Part shown: piece after piece, positions 15,549-23,493 of the stretch
Position numbering within the stretch: position 1 is the first letter of the stretch
Layout: every line of letters starts with the position of its first letter
NCBI GenBank assembly: GCA_017512675.1
Contig: JAFWEY010000013.1
Location: forward strand, 1-44,209
Reading direction: 5' to 3'
DNA from: Clostridia bacterium
GTDB taxonomy: Bacteria; Bacillota; Clostridia; Christensenellales; Aristaeellaceae
Length of the DNA stretch: 44,209 nt
Translations under genes and position numbers: made by a program
The notes under the pieces: model-generated
Database searches by the model: none
What the model was told of the DNA's origin: nothing
What the model saw: only the letters and a program-made list of their open reading frames with translations

Positions 15549-17337
15549 GGGATCCCTCCTTCAGCTGACCTGGGAGGCGGATGGTCACGCGGGTGAATCT
15601 GCCCATCTCGCTTTCGACGGTGAGCCCGTACGCCGCGCCGTAAGCCAGGCGCAGGCGCTGGTCGATGTTTTTGAGCCCTATGCTGCTTCCGCGGGTGATT
15701 TCCGAGCGGGAGGCGTCATCCCGGGGCAGCAGCCCGGGCAGCTTCTCCGCCGGAATGCCGCAGCCGTCGTCTTCGATTGAAATGCACAGCGCGGCGCCGT
15801 CCCGGTACGCGCGCAGACGAATGTTCAGGAACACGGTCTTTTCGTCCATCCCGTGCTGCAGCGCGTTTTCCAGAAGCGGCTGCAGCACCGAACGCGGAAC
15901 AAAGGTCGTTTCCGGGATTTCGATGTCGTAGGAAACCTGAAAACGATTGAAATAGCGGTACTGCATGATCAGCGTATAATCCCTGAGGAACCCCAGTTCC
16001 GCGGAAAGCGGCGCTTCGAATTCGTCGCTGCGCAGCATATTCTGCATCAGCCGGCTGAGCGCCTTGCAGAAGGCACGGATGTTGTCCGCGCCCTGCAGCT
16101 CGGCCAGCAGCGTCACGGAATTCAGCGCGTTCATCAGAAAATGCGGGTTCATCTGCGCGTGAAGCGCCTGAAGCTGAAGCCGGTACTTATCCTTTTCATT
16201 TTCGCGAACCGTAGAAAACATGTGATCCAGCAGCTGAATGGTATAGTTCAGCGATTCCTGTATGGTCGCCAGCTCGTCCCGGAAGGATTCGATCGGTTCC
16301 TGGGTAAAATCGCCGGTCTCCACGCGGTGCAGCGTAACCAGAATCTGGCGCATCGGCTTGTCCAGGCTGTGGGCAATGCTCCTGGCCACGTAAGCGTGAA
16401 TCAATGAGATTGCGAGGATCAGGATCAGCAGCGACAGCACGATCAGCGCAACGCCTCTGAGGATCGTCCGGAAGGAGACCGCGGAGACCACATGCCAGTT
16501 CAGCACCGGAATGGCGCGGACAGAGCACAGAGCCGGCAACGGGCCGAGCCCGGAGAGAAACGCAAAGAAGCTGCTCTCCCCTTTCCCGATGTGACGGCTG
16601 ATCTCCTTCAGATCCCCATCCTGATCCATGGAACCGGCAATAAACGCCTTCCCCGCTTCGACCACGCAGCGGTGCTCCAATGAACCGGCGTCCGTGATTC
16701 CGAACAGCTTATCCTTGTTGAGATAAACCAGGATATATCCGATGCCGAAATAGTTCCGCGTATCGGTCACGCGCTTCAAATAGACGATGCCGCTGCGGTT
16801 GACCGGGCGGTTCGAACTCGCGTAGTCCTGCGGATTCACGATCACGGTGTTGGCGTTGGAAGAAAGAGAGTTGTTCGCAAGCCCGATATAATCGAACTCA
16901 TCGATGCTGAAATCGTCATGCGGGCCCCGGTAGACCTGCACGGTGCGGTGATTCCGGGAAATCATCACCACGTCCGTCACGGAATCGATCATGTGCAGCT
17001 GTTCCACGACCAGGCGGGTCACCTCGTCCGCCGCGGCGTAGCGTTCGTATTCGGACATGGCGGCATAGTTGGAGAGAAGCGACTGGGTCCGGTCGTTCTG
17101 CGAAATGGTGATGATGCGGTCATCCAGATAATACAGGGAATTGGTGATGCTGTCGGAATAGGAGGCAAGGGATTCATCCTCAACGGAACGGTAGCGGTCC
17201 AGGGTCTGCGTGATGTAAATGCTGGAAAACACCGCGGTCAGCAGGACGAGAGAAACCGCCGCCACAATGAGATTGCTGCGGTAGACGCGCCGGTAGATAT
17301 TCATGTTCCGGAAAAAGTGATATACCCGCTCCTGCAT
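15541..17337 (-). CDS. YesM-like membrane sensor histidine kinase
   Basis: A 598-residue protein. The first membrane helix is at about 22-43 and the second at about 294-317, bracketing an extracytoplasmic sensor domain of about 250 residues (dCACHE-like). HAMP follows (about 318-370). The His_kinase motif is LHAQMNPHFLMNALNSV with phospho-acceptor His399, and a HATPase_c domain follows (LLENALQHG N-box; DDGCGIP G-box; SSIGLKNIDQRL). It senses an external ligand and phosphorylates the coupled AraC-type regulator. ATG 17337 has GAGAGG upstream. A TATAAT-like element on the minus strand around 17447-17452 could be its promoter, but no convincing -35 was found. Confidence 0.9.
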   Translation of the reverse strand: MQERVYHFFRNMNIYRRVYRSNLIVAAVSLVLLTAVFSSIYITQTLDRYRSVEDESLASYSDSITNSLYYLDDRIITISQNDRTQSLLSNYAAMSEYERYAAADEVTRLVVEQLHMIDSVTDVVMISRNHRTVQVYRGPHDDFSIDEFDYIGLANNSLSSNANTVIVNPQDYASSNRPVNRSGIVYLKRVTDTRNYFGIGYILVYLNKDKLFGITDAGSLEHRCVVEAGKAFIAGSMDQDGDLKEISRHIGKGESSFFAFLSGLGPLPALCSVRAIPVLNWHVVSAVSFRTILRGVALIVLSLLILILAISLIHAYVARSIAHSLDKPMRQILVTLHRVETGDFTQEPIESFRDELATIQESLNYTIQLLDHMFSTVRENEKDKYRLQLQALHAQMNPHFLMNALNSVTLLAELQGADNIRAFCKALSRLMQNMLRSDEFEAPLSAELGFLRDYTLIMQYRYFNRFQVSYDIEIPETTFVPRSVLQPLLENALQHGMDEKTVFLNIRLRAYRDGAALCISIEDDGCGIPAEKLPGLLPRDDASRSEITRGSSIGLKNIDQRLRLAYGAAYGLTVESEMGRFTRVTIRLPGQLKEGSRV

Positions 17338-17477
17338 GACGGCCTCTCATTCTCCGGCCCGGAAACACATTGCGCCTGTTATCCGGGCCCTTTCCTGCGC
17401 GCTTTTCAGACGCGGCTGAAAAGCGGATTCATCGCGTTCGCCATTCATTATAATACAAAACCCAGCAAAAGAAAAGC

Positions 17478-17506
17478 TTGCAAATCCGCCCGCCGGATCC
17501 TATAAT
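17478..17506 (+). promoter_or_regulatory. Promoter of the sugar-binding lipoprotein gene
   Basis: TTGCAA (17478-17483) and TATAAT (17501-17506) with exactly 17 bp between, 67 bp before the start, in the divergent intergenic region beside the kinase gene. Confidence 0.75.
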
Positions 17507-17572
17507 GAAGAAGCAGGCGGCACTCGCATTCGACGCATGCCCCGCGGACGGCTTCTGCCGGAAAGGAGCAAC

Positions 17573-18391
17573 ATGTTCCGAAAACTGTTTTGCGCGATCG
17601 TCGCGCTGGCGCTGCTGAACGGCTGCTGCACGGCAGAGGACGTCACGGCGCTGGCCTTCTGGACCGATTCCTCCGAGCGGGCGGAGGAAATGCGCTCCGC
17701 GGCGGCGCTGTGGAACGAGGCGCACCCGGATCAGGCGCTGAGTATTTCCGCGACGGTGTTCCAATCGGATATCATCGACGACAAAATGTGGACGGCTCTT
17801 CACAGCGGGGTGCTGATGCCCGGCATGCAGCAGCCGGATATCGCGGATATCGATTACGCGCACTTTTCCCGCTATGTCAATCCCCAGATCTGGCTGCTGT
17901 GTCCGCTGAACCGCTGGATCGGGGCGCAGCCCGGAACCGCTTACGCCGCGTTTACCTACGGCGGCATCTGCATGGGAATTCCCACGGGCTCGGGTGAAAT
18001 GAGCGCGATTTACAACGCCAAGGCGCTGGAATCGGCAGGAATCGACGCGGAATCCATTCGCACATGGGAGGATTTTCTTGCCGCCGGACGGCTGTACCAC
18101 CGTGAAACCGGCTGCGCCTTTCTGGCTGTGGACATGGACAGCTATCTGGTGTTCCTGACGCTCTACCAGCAGCTCGCCGCCGAAGACGGCGCGGAAACCG
18201 GCCTATATTCCCGAACCCTCGCTTTTCTGACCTCCCTGTTCGACGCCAACATCGCCTGCATCATGCCGGGAGGCAGATCGGACAGCCGCTCCTTCCGCGA
18301 GGCCTTCGCGAGCGGCACAGCCGCGTGCACGTTCCTGCGGCGCGGGAGGCCGGCGGGCTGGACGGGCAGGTATGCCCCCTTCCCGCGATGA
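17573..18391 (+). CDS. Sugar-binding lipoprotein of an ABC importer, broken by a frameshift (N-terminal part)
   Basis: ATG 17573 (AAAGGAG at 17562-17568) begins a 272-residue frame. The signal peptide ends in a lipobox (LNGC, Cys18), so the product is a lipid-anchored extracellular solute-binding protein (SBP_bac_1-like: TALAFWTDSSERAEEMRSAAALWNEAHPD, later AFTYGGICMGIPTGSGEMSAIYNAKAL). Family homology continues to FREAFASGTAACTFLR and then jumps to another frame (18325-18600), where the final section lies. The break is near 18330-18350 and is equivalent to loss of one base. As written the frame ends in unrelated residues at 18391. The intact gene would encode about 340 residues. The divergent YesMN-like pair probably regulates it. 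Confidence 0.75.
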   Translation: MFRKLFCAIVALALLNGCCTAEDVTALAFWTDSSERAEEMRSAAALWNEAHPDQALSISATVFQSDIIDDKMWTALHSGVLMPGMQQPDIADIDYAHFSRYVNPQIWLLCPLNRWIGAQPGTAYAAFTYGGICMGIPTGSGEMSAIYNAKALESAGIDAESIRTWEDFLAAGRLYHRETGCAFLAVDMDSYLVFLTLYQQLAAEDGAETGLYSRTLAFLTSLFDANIACIMPGGRSDSRSFREAFASGTAACTFLRRGRPAGWTGRYAPFPR

Positions 18392-18600
18392 ACGGCGAGG
18401 CAGGCGTATGGATTCCCGGACGCGCCCTGTGCGTCACGACCTTTTGCGAGAATATCGACCTGGCGGCCGCGTTTATCGAATTCGCCGCGGGCACCGTTAA
18501 GGAGCCTGCCCCCGGGGTGTTCTTTCCGGGAAACACCGAAAAGACCCTCGGTTTCATCGAGGGATACAAGCTGGATCTTGCCAAGATGATTCTTCAGTGA
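18325..18600 (+). pseudogene. C-terminal part of the frameshifted sugar-binding lipoprotein
   Basis: This reading frame continues the preceding protein: GLDGQVCPLPAMNGEAGVW is the usual 'plain-text' segment before the C-terminal lobe of such binding proteins (RALCVTTFCENIDLAAAFIEF, ending at TGA 18598-18600). It has no start of its own or ribosome site. It is best read together with 17573-18391 as one gene with a one-base lesion, either real decay or a sequencing error. Confidence 0.7.
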
Positions 18601-18605
18601 ACCTT

Positions 18606-18633
18606 CGGCTGTTCCCGATGGGACAGCCGTTTT
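18606..18633 (+). terminator. Rho-independent terminator after the binding lipoprotein gene
   Basis: CGGCTGTTCC (18606-18615) pairs with GGGACAGCCG (18620-18629), one G-U pair, then TTTT. Confidence 0.85.
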
Positions 18634-18720
18634 CGCGCGCTTTTGAGCCGCGTTTCCCCCGCCGCGGGGCAGCGCCGGTATTATTTGACAAAATAAGATA
18701 GCTTTCAAAAAAAGTTGCAG

Positions 18721-18749
18721 TGGACAACCCTCCGAGAATGCGTTAAAGT
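18721..18749 (+). promoter_or_regulatory. Candidate promoter of the ABC importer/QueG-like operon
   Basis: TGGACA (18721-18726) and TAAAGT (18744-18749) are spaced by 17 bp. TTGACA at 18685-18690 has no good -10 at the right distance. A strong ribosome site (AAAGGAGG) follows before ATG 18783. Confidence 0.45.
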
Positions 18750-18782
18750 AAATACAGTAAAATTAACAAAGGAGGGTTTTCC

Positions 18783-19775
18783 ATGAAGAAACGGTTTGCA
18801 CTGATCCTTGCCCTGTGCCTGCTCGCGGTGAGCGTGGCCGGCATCGCCGAAGATCTCGACTACAACTTCACGGTCGGCTTCTCTTCGCTGGGCAACTACA
18901 ACGCGTTCTGGGTAACCGCCAACGAGAGTCTCGTAAAAGCGGCTGAGGAAATGGGCGTCGAGCTGCACTGGACCATCGACGACCGCGACGCGTCCAAGAT
19001 GAAAACAGCCATTGACACGTTTGTCATGCAGGGCGTGGACATCATCGTGGACGGCACCGTGCTGACCGAGACCGGCACCGCCATCGCCGCGGAACTGGCG
19101 AAGGAAGGCATTCCGATGCTTTCCATCGACTGCCTGTACGAAGGCGCGTACTTCTTCGGCATCAACAACGCGGAAGTCGGCAGGACGATCGGCCGCTTCA
19201 CCCAGGAGTGGCTGGAAGCCAACTGGGACGGCAAGCTGGACGCCGTGCAGGTGCTGTTCAACGAAGCGAACGGCGAGGAGAACAAACTGCGCTGCTCCAA
19301 GGACGCGGATCTTCTGATCGAGGCGGGCATCGTGGATGAAGCCAACGTGGTTTACACCAACATCAACTCCTCCGGCGCCACGGTAACCGACGTTTCCTAT
19401 GTGCGTTCCCTGGTTGTCGACTATCTGACAGCCCATCCCGACGATCATCACATCCTGATCATCGCCCAGACCGATGACCAGGGCACCGCTGCCAACTCCG
19501 CCGTTCTGTCTTCCGATCGCGTGGACGACGTCATCATCACGTCCATCAATGCCGATGCCGCGGTCATCGCGATGCTCCAGGAAAAGAGCGGTTCCATCAT
19601 CGGCACCTTCAACGCGAATCCCGCCGGCTACGGCCCGCAGGTCATCGAAGCGTGCGCCAAAATCCTGGCTGCGAAGAAATCCGGTGAAGAGATTCCCACC
19701 GTGTTCAACAACGCCGGCCTGGTCGTAAGCCGCGAGAATGTCTGGGACTACTATCCCGAGAAGGTCGAAGGCTGA
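18783..19775 (+). CDS. Sugar-type ABC importer, substrate-binding protein (RbsB-like)
   Basis: A 330-residue protein with a signal peptide cleaved after about residue 21 (VSVAGIA-ED) and no lipobox cysteine. The mature part is a Peripla_BP_4-type binding protein (FTVGFSSLGNYNAFWVTANESLVKAAEEMGVEL; later QGVDIIVDGTVLTETGTAIAAEL and NPAGYGPQVIEACAKILAAKK), the family that delivers pentoses, hexoses, nucleosides, autoinducer-2 and similar compounds. It is the first gene of an operon with ATPase, permease, a U32-like protein and three QueG-like proteins, so its ligand may be the precursor or substrate of that Fe-S chemistry. A free rather than lipid-anchored binding protein is unusual for a classical Gram-positive. 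Confidence 0.88.
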   Translation: MKKRFALILALCLLAVSVAGIAEDLDYNFTVGFSSLGNYNAFWVTANESLVKAAEEMGVELHWTIDDRDASKMKTAIDTFVMQGVDIIVDGTVLTETGTAIAAELAKEGIPMLSIDCLYEGAYFFGINNAEVGRTIGRFTQEWLEANWDGKLDAVQVLFNEANGEENKLRCSKDADLLIEAGIVDEANVVYTNINSSGATVTDVSYVRSLVVDYLTAHPDDHHILIIAQTDDQGTAANSAVLSSDRVDDVIITSINADAAVIAMLQEKSGSIIGTFNANPAGYGPQVIEACAKILAAKKSGEEIPTVFNNAGLVVSRENVWDYYPEKVEG

Positions 19776-19798
19776 TCGGTCAATCTCTCAGCATTCCA

Positions 19799-19832
19799 GC
19801 GGGGCCGTCCCTGGGTTACGGGGCGGCCCCGC
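19799..19832 (+). promoter_or_regulatory. Stable intercistronic hairpin between binding protein and ATPase genes
   Basis: GCGGGGCCG (19799-19807) pairs with CGGCCCCGC (19824-19832), with further pairing inside. No T run follows, so it is more likely an mRNA-stabilising or partial-attenuation hairpin, as often found after binding-protein genes that are made in excess. Confidence 0.65.
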
Positions 19833-19852
19833 AAATCAGGAGGGATCAACGA

Positions 19853-21340
19853 ATGGAAGCAGCCCTGAGAATGGATCAAATCTACAAGGCCTTCCCCGGC
19901 GTCGTCGCGGTCAACAAGGTTGACATCGAGGTCAACCCCGGCGAAACCGTCGCGCTGATCGGCGAAAACGGCGCGGGCAAGAGCACCCTCATCAAAATCC
20001 TCTCCGGCGCTTACAAATGCGATTCTGGAAAGATTTATATCGAAGGCCGCGAAATATCGGACTACACGCCCAAGCAGGCGATCGACCTCGGCATCTCGGT
20101 CATCTACCAGGAACTCAACTACCTGAACTATATGACGGTTGCGGAAAACATCCTGCTCAACGAGTTTCCCCGCCGGAAGAACGCCCGCTTTCTGATCGAC
20201 AAAAAGGCGATGTTTGCCCGCTCCCTGGAGATTCAGCGTCAGGTCGGCATCGACTATATCGATCCTGCCTCGCCGATGAGCCGGCTGACGGTCGGCGAAA
20301 AGCAGCTGGTGGAAATCGCCAAGGCCTACGCCCGCGATCTGAAGGTTCTGGTGCTGGATGAACCCACCAGCGCGCTGAACGACCGCGAATGCGAAAAGCT
20401 CTTCCAGCTGATGGACAGGCTGCGCGCAGAAGGCAAAGCCATTATATACATCTCCCATAAACTGGACGAAGTGCTGCGCGTGGCGGATCGCGTCGTCGTG
20501 ATGCGCGACGGCAAGCGGGTCGGCAGCATGCCGATTGCCGAGGCCACGAAGGACGAAATGATCCGTCTGATGGTCGGGCGGGAAATCGGCGAGATGTATC
20601 CGATACACAGCCGCGAATTCGGCGATACGCTGCTGGAAGTGGAAGGCATGAGCAACGGCATGCTGAAGAACGTGTCCTTCCGCCTGCGCCGCAGCGAAAT
20701 CATCGGTTTCTTCGGGCTGATGGGATCGGGGTGCGACGAGATCGTGCGAGCCCTCTTCGGCGCCATGCCCGCGGAAAAAACCGTGCGCGTCAACGGAAAA
20801 CCGGTCGGCATCCGCTGTACGGCGGACGCGATGCGGCAGGGGATGGCCTATGTGCCCGCCGAGCGCAAGAGCGAAGGGCTGATTCTGATGCACTCGGTAA
20901 AGCGCAACGCGACGCTTCTGAGACTTCGGCAGCTGCAGAAGGGTATCGGCTTTGACAAGCGGGCAGAAGAAAGCCTGACCGGCGAATGGATCGACCGCCT
21001 GCGCATCAAAACCCCTTCGACCGAAACCGTGGTGGAATCGCTGTCCGGCGGAAACCAGCAGAAGGTCGTGCTCGCGAAATGGATGATGAACCAGCCGGAA
21101 ATCCTGATCCTGAACGACCCGACCCGCGGAATCGACGTCGGCGCAAAAGCCGAAATCTACCAGCTGATCGAGAACTTCTGCAACCAGGGGCTCGGCGTCA
21201 TCATCGTTTCCCCCGAAATGGCCGAGGTCATGTCGGTGGCGGACCGCATTTACGTGGTGTACCAGGGCGCGATCACCGGCGAGTTCACCCGGGAGGAAGC
21301 GACCCAGGAACTGATCATGCAAAAAGCGATAGGAGAATAG
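19853..21340 (+). CDS. Sugar-type ABC importer, double ATP-binding protein (RbsA/MglA-like)
   Basis: A 495-residue cytosolic ATPase with two fused ABC domains. The first is canonical: Walker A GENGAGKST, Walker B VLVLDEPTSAL, switch His in IYISHKLDE. The second has the degenerate Walker A typical of this family (FGLMGSGCDE), with signature SLSGGNQQKVVLAKW and Walker B EILILNDPTRGID. It energises the adjacent permease for uptake of the ligand captured by the binding protein. The ribosome site AGGAGG is just downstream of the intercistronic hairpin. The next gene starts 3 bp after the stop. Confidence 0.92.
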   Translation: MEAALRMDQIYKAFPGVVAVNKVDIEVNPGETVALIGENGAGKSTLIKILSGAYKCDSGKIYIEGREISDYTPKQAIDLGISVIYQELNYLNYMTVAENILLNEFPRRKNARFLIDKKAMFARSLEIQRQVGIDYIDPASPMSRLTVGEKQLVEIAKAYARDLKVLVLDEPTSALNDRECEKLFQLMDRLRAEGKAIIYISHKLDEVLRVADRVVVMRDGKRVGSMPIAEATKDEMIRLMVGREIGEMYPIHSREFGDTLLEVEGMSNGMLKNVSFRLRRSEIIGFFGLMGSGCDEIVRALFGAMPAEKTVRVNGKPVGIRCTADAMRQGMAYVPAERKSEGLILMHSVKRNATLLRLRQLQKGIGFDKRAEESLTGEWIDRLRIKTPSTETVVESLSGGNQQKVVLAKWMMNQPEILILNDPTRGIDVGAKAEIYQLIENFCNQGLGVIIVSPEMAEVMSVADRIYVVYQGAITGEFTREEATQELIMQKAIGE

Positions 21341-21343
21341 GTT

Positions 21344-22342
21344 ATGAGCGAAAAGAAGAACGGCTTTACCGGGAAGAGCAGGATGAGGCGATTCCTCAGC
21401 GGGCACGCTTCAGAAATCAGTATCGCCACCGCGCTGCTGATCATCTGCGTTGTCCTGTCTTTCTGCTCGCCTTATTTTCTGCAGATCCGAAACCTGAAGA
21501 ACATTCTGTCCTATGTATCCATCGCCGGCGTCATGTCCGCGGGCTTGACCGTGGTTATGCTGATGGGCTGCATGGACCTGTCGCAATACGCCGTCATGGC
21601 CATGATCGGCATGTTCATCGCTTCCATGATGAAGCAGGGTCTGCATCCGCTGCTGGCGATCGTGATCGCGCTGCTGATGGGAGCGGCAGCCGGCGGGGTC
21701 AACGCGTTCACTGTGACAAAGATGCACATCGTACCGATCATCGCGACGATCGGCATGCAGCTGATCTGCCGCTCGATCGCGTACCTGTCCACCGGCGGCA
21801 TCTACATCATGGTGGATAACGACATCTTTTACAACATCGGATACAAGGAGATCGCGGGACTCCCCTATCTGGTCTGGGCGCTGCTGATTACGAACTTCGG
21901 GCTGGCGTTCGTGCTGTCCAACACGGCCTTCGGGCGCAAGGTGTTCGCGGTGGGCGGAAACGCTCAGGCGTGCCGTCTCTCGGGCATCTCGGTCGAGAAG
22001 ATGCGCCTGGCAGGCTACCTGATTTCCGGCATTACCGCCGGACTGGCCGCGGTGCTGTGCACCACCCAGGTGTCCGCAGCGTACCCGACCGCCGGCAACG
22101 GACAGGAAATGGACTGCACCGCCGCGGTGTTCCTCGGCGGCCTGGCGGTCGGCGGCGGCAAGGGCTCCATCATCGGCACCTTCATCGGCGTGACCCTGAT
22201 TGCCGTGCTGCTCAACGGCATGACGCTGCTCAGCATCAACGCCTATTACCAGGTGCTGCTCAAGGGCCTCGTGCTGATATTTGCCGTGTACATCGACCAG
22301 GTGCGACAGCTGCGCAGCGCAAAGAAGGTACAGGCAGGATGA
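21344..22342 (+). CDS. Sugar-type ABC importer, permease (RbsC-like)
   Basis: A 332-residue integral membrane protein of the BPD_transp_2 family with eight to ten hydrophobic helices and the family's conserved segments (AGLTVVMLMGCMDLSQYAVMAMIGM, and the cytoplasmic loop GRKVFAVGGNAQACRLSGISVEKMR that contacts the ATPase). It forms the channel of the importer. The ribosome site AGGAG lies within the 3' end of the ATPase gene. The stop overlaps the start of the U32-like gene (ATGA), so transporter and Fe-S enzyme genes are translationally coupled. Confidence 0.92.
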   Translation: MSEKKNGFTGKSRMRRFLSGHASEISIATALLIICVVLSFCSPYFLQIRNLKNILSYVSIAGVMSAGLTVVMLMGCMDLSQYAVMAMIGMFIASMMKQGLHPLLAIVIALLMGAAAGGVNAFTVTKMHIVPIIATIGMQLICRSIAYLSTGGIYIMVDNDIFYNIGYKEIAGLPYLVWALLITNFGLAFVLSNTAFGRKVFAVGGNAQACRLSGISVEKMRLAGYLISGITAGLAAVLCTTQVSAAYPTAGNGQEMDCTAAVFLGGLAVGGGKGSIIGTFIGVTLIAVLLNGMTLLSINAYYQVLLKGLVLIFAVYIDQVRQLRSAKKVQAG

Positions 22343-23370
22343 ACCTGATTGTCGGCTACCAGGCCCGGCCGGATGACCGGCTGATCCGGGCCGTTCTGGA
22401 TCACAGAGACGCGATCGGAGAGGTGTATTTCGCCTGGCCGGGCATCGCCAACGGAAGGAGCACCGTTCCGCCCGAAACAGGCCTGACCGAATGGGAACAG
22501 ATCGGGCGGCAGCTTTCCGACCTGGAGCGGCTGAACGAAGCCGGGTTCCGTTTCAACCTCCTGCTCAACGGCAATTGCTATGGGCCGGAGAGCCTGTCCC
22601 GCAGCCTGCATTCCCGGATCGGCGATCTCGTGGACTGGCTCGGGGAACGGATCTCCCTCTGCTCCGTCACCACCGCCTCGCCGGTCGTCGCGCGGTTCAT
22701 CAAAACCAACTTTCCCGGGCTCGAGGTGCGCGCTTCCGTCAACATGGAAATCGGCACCCGCGAGGGAATCGAATACCTTGCGGACGTGATGGACGGCTAT
22801 TACGTGAAGCGCGAAATGAACCGTTCGATCGATCAGGTTCGCACCTTCGCCGAAGCCTGCAGATCGCTCGGCAAGAAGGTGTATTTGCTGGCGAACAGCG
22901 GATGCCTGAACTACTGCAGCGCAAGAACCTTCCATGACAACCTGGTCAGCCACGAGGCGGAGCTGGTGAAAATGGACAACGCCTTTGATTTCAACGGGGT
23001 CTGCAGGGCATTTCTTGCCCGGGAGGGCACGGCGCGCCGGATCCTGCAGCTGTCGAACTGGATCCTGCCGCGGGATCTCGCGCGTTATGAGGGAATCGTT
23101 GACGGCTTCAAGCTGGCGACGCGGGTATCCCGCCATCCGGAGATGATCGTCCGCGCGTACGCGACAGGTCAGTTTTCCGGCAATCTTCTGGAGCTGACGG
23201 AGCCGGATTTTTCCGGGCTTTTCCGGCCCGGCATCCTGAGCGCGTCCCGGATGCCGGAGGACTTCTTCGAGGTGACCTCCTGCTGCGGGCGCGACTGTAC
23301 GCGCTGTGATTACTGTCTTCGGGCGTACGACGCCGCACGGGAAACACTCGCGGACGACGTGCTCGTTTGA
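22339..23370 (+). CDS. U32 peptidase-like Fe-S protein (UbiU/UbiV/TrhP-like superfamily)
   Basis: A 343-residue protein. ATG 22339 overlaps the permease stop and is chosen over a longer upstream frame for that reason. Residues 75-200 show the U32-family barrel pattern (LCSVTTASPVVARFIKTNF..LEVRASVNMEIGTREGIEYL), and Cys-rich sites follow: SGCLNYC in the middle and CCGRDCTRCDYC near the end. U32 members such as UbiU/UbiV and TrhP use four cysteines to hold a 4Fe-4S cluster and take part in oxygen-independent hydroxylation of quinone precursors or tRNA. The exact role here is unknown. Coupling with an importer and three QueG-like reductases suggests an anaerobic pathway acting on the imported compound. 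Confidence 0.6.
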   Translation: MNLIVGYQARPDDRLIRAVLDHRDAIGEVYFAWPGIANGRSTVPPETGLTEWEQIGRQLSDLERLNEAGFRFNLLLNGNCYGPESLSRSLHSRIGDLVDWLGERISLCSVTTASPVVARFIKTNFPGLEVRASVNMEIGTREGIEYLADVMDGYYVKREMNRSIDQVRTFAEACRSLGKKVYLLANSGCLNYCSARTFHDNLVSHEAELVKMDNAFDFNGVCRAFLAREGTARRILQLSNWILPRDLARYEGIVDGFKLATRVSRHPEMIVRAYATGQFSGNLLELTEPDFSGLFRPGILSASRMPEDFFEVTSCCGRDCTRCDYCLRAYDAARETLADDVLV

Positions 23371-23469
23371 ACCCTGCTCCGGCGGAACGGTTCTTTGGGA
23401 CCGGTCACCTGCACAGGCGTTCCGATTTCGATGGGCAGCGGCAGGGCCCGGCCCCGCAGGGTTGCCGGA
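23370..23469 (+). promoter_or_regulatory. Possible structured RNA between U32-like and first QueG-like gene
   Basis: AACCCTGC (23370-23377) and GCAGGGTT (23456-23463) can close a domain. Inside it GGAACG/CGTTCC, a CGGTTC-TTTG-GGACCG hairpin and CCTG-CA-CAGG can form. TCCGGC (23378-23383) and GCCGGA (23464-23469) offer an alternative pairing. It does not match a riboswitch class I recognise. Confidence 0.35.
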
Positions 23470-23493
23470 AACAACTACTAAGGAAGGGATTCT

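Noticed and set aside
18685..18713. TTGACA at 18685 as the -35 of the ABC importer promoter
   Set aside because: No acceptable -10 lies 16-18 bp downstream; TGGACA/TAAAGT further down fits better.
23371..23493. Cobalamin riboswitch before the QueG-like genes
   Set aside because: The B12-box and kissing-loop consensus could not be found; only generic helices are visible, so it is reported as an unclassified structure.
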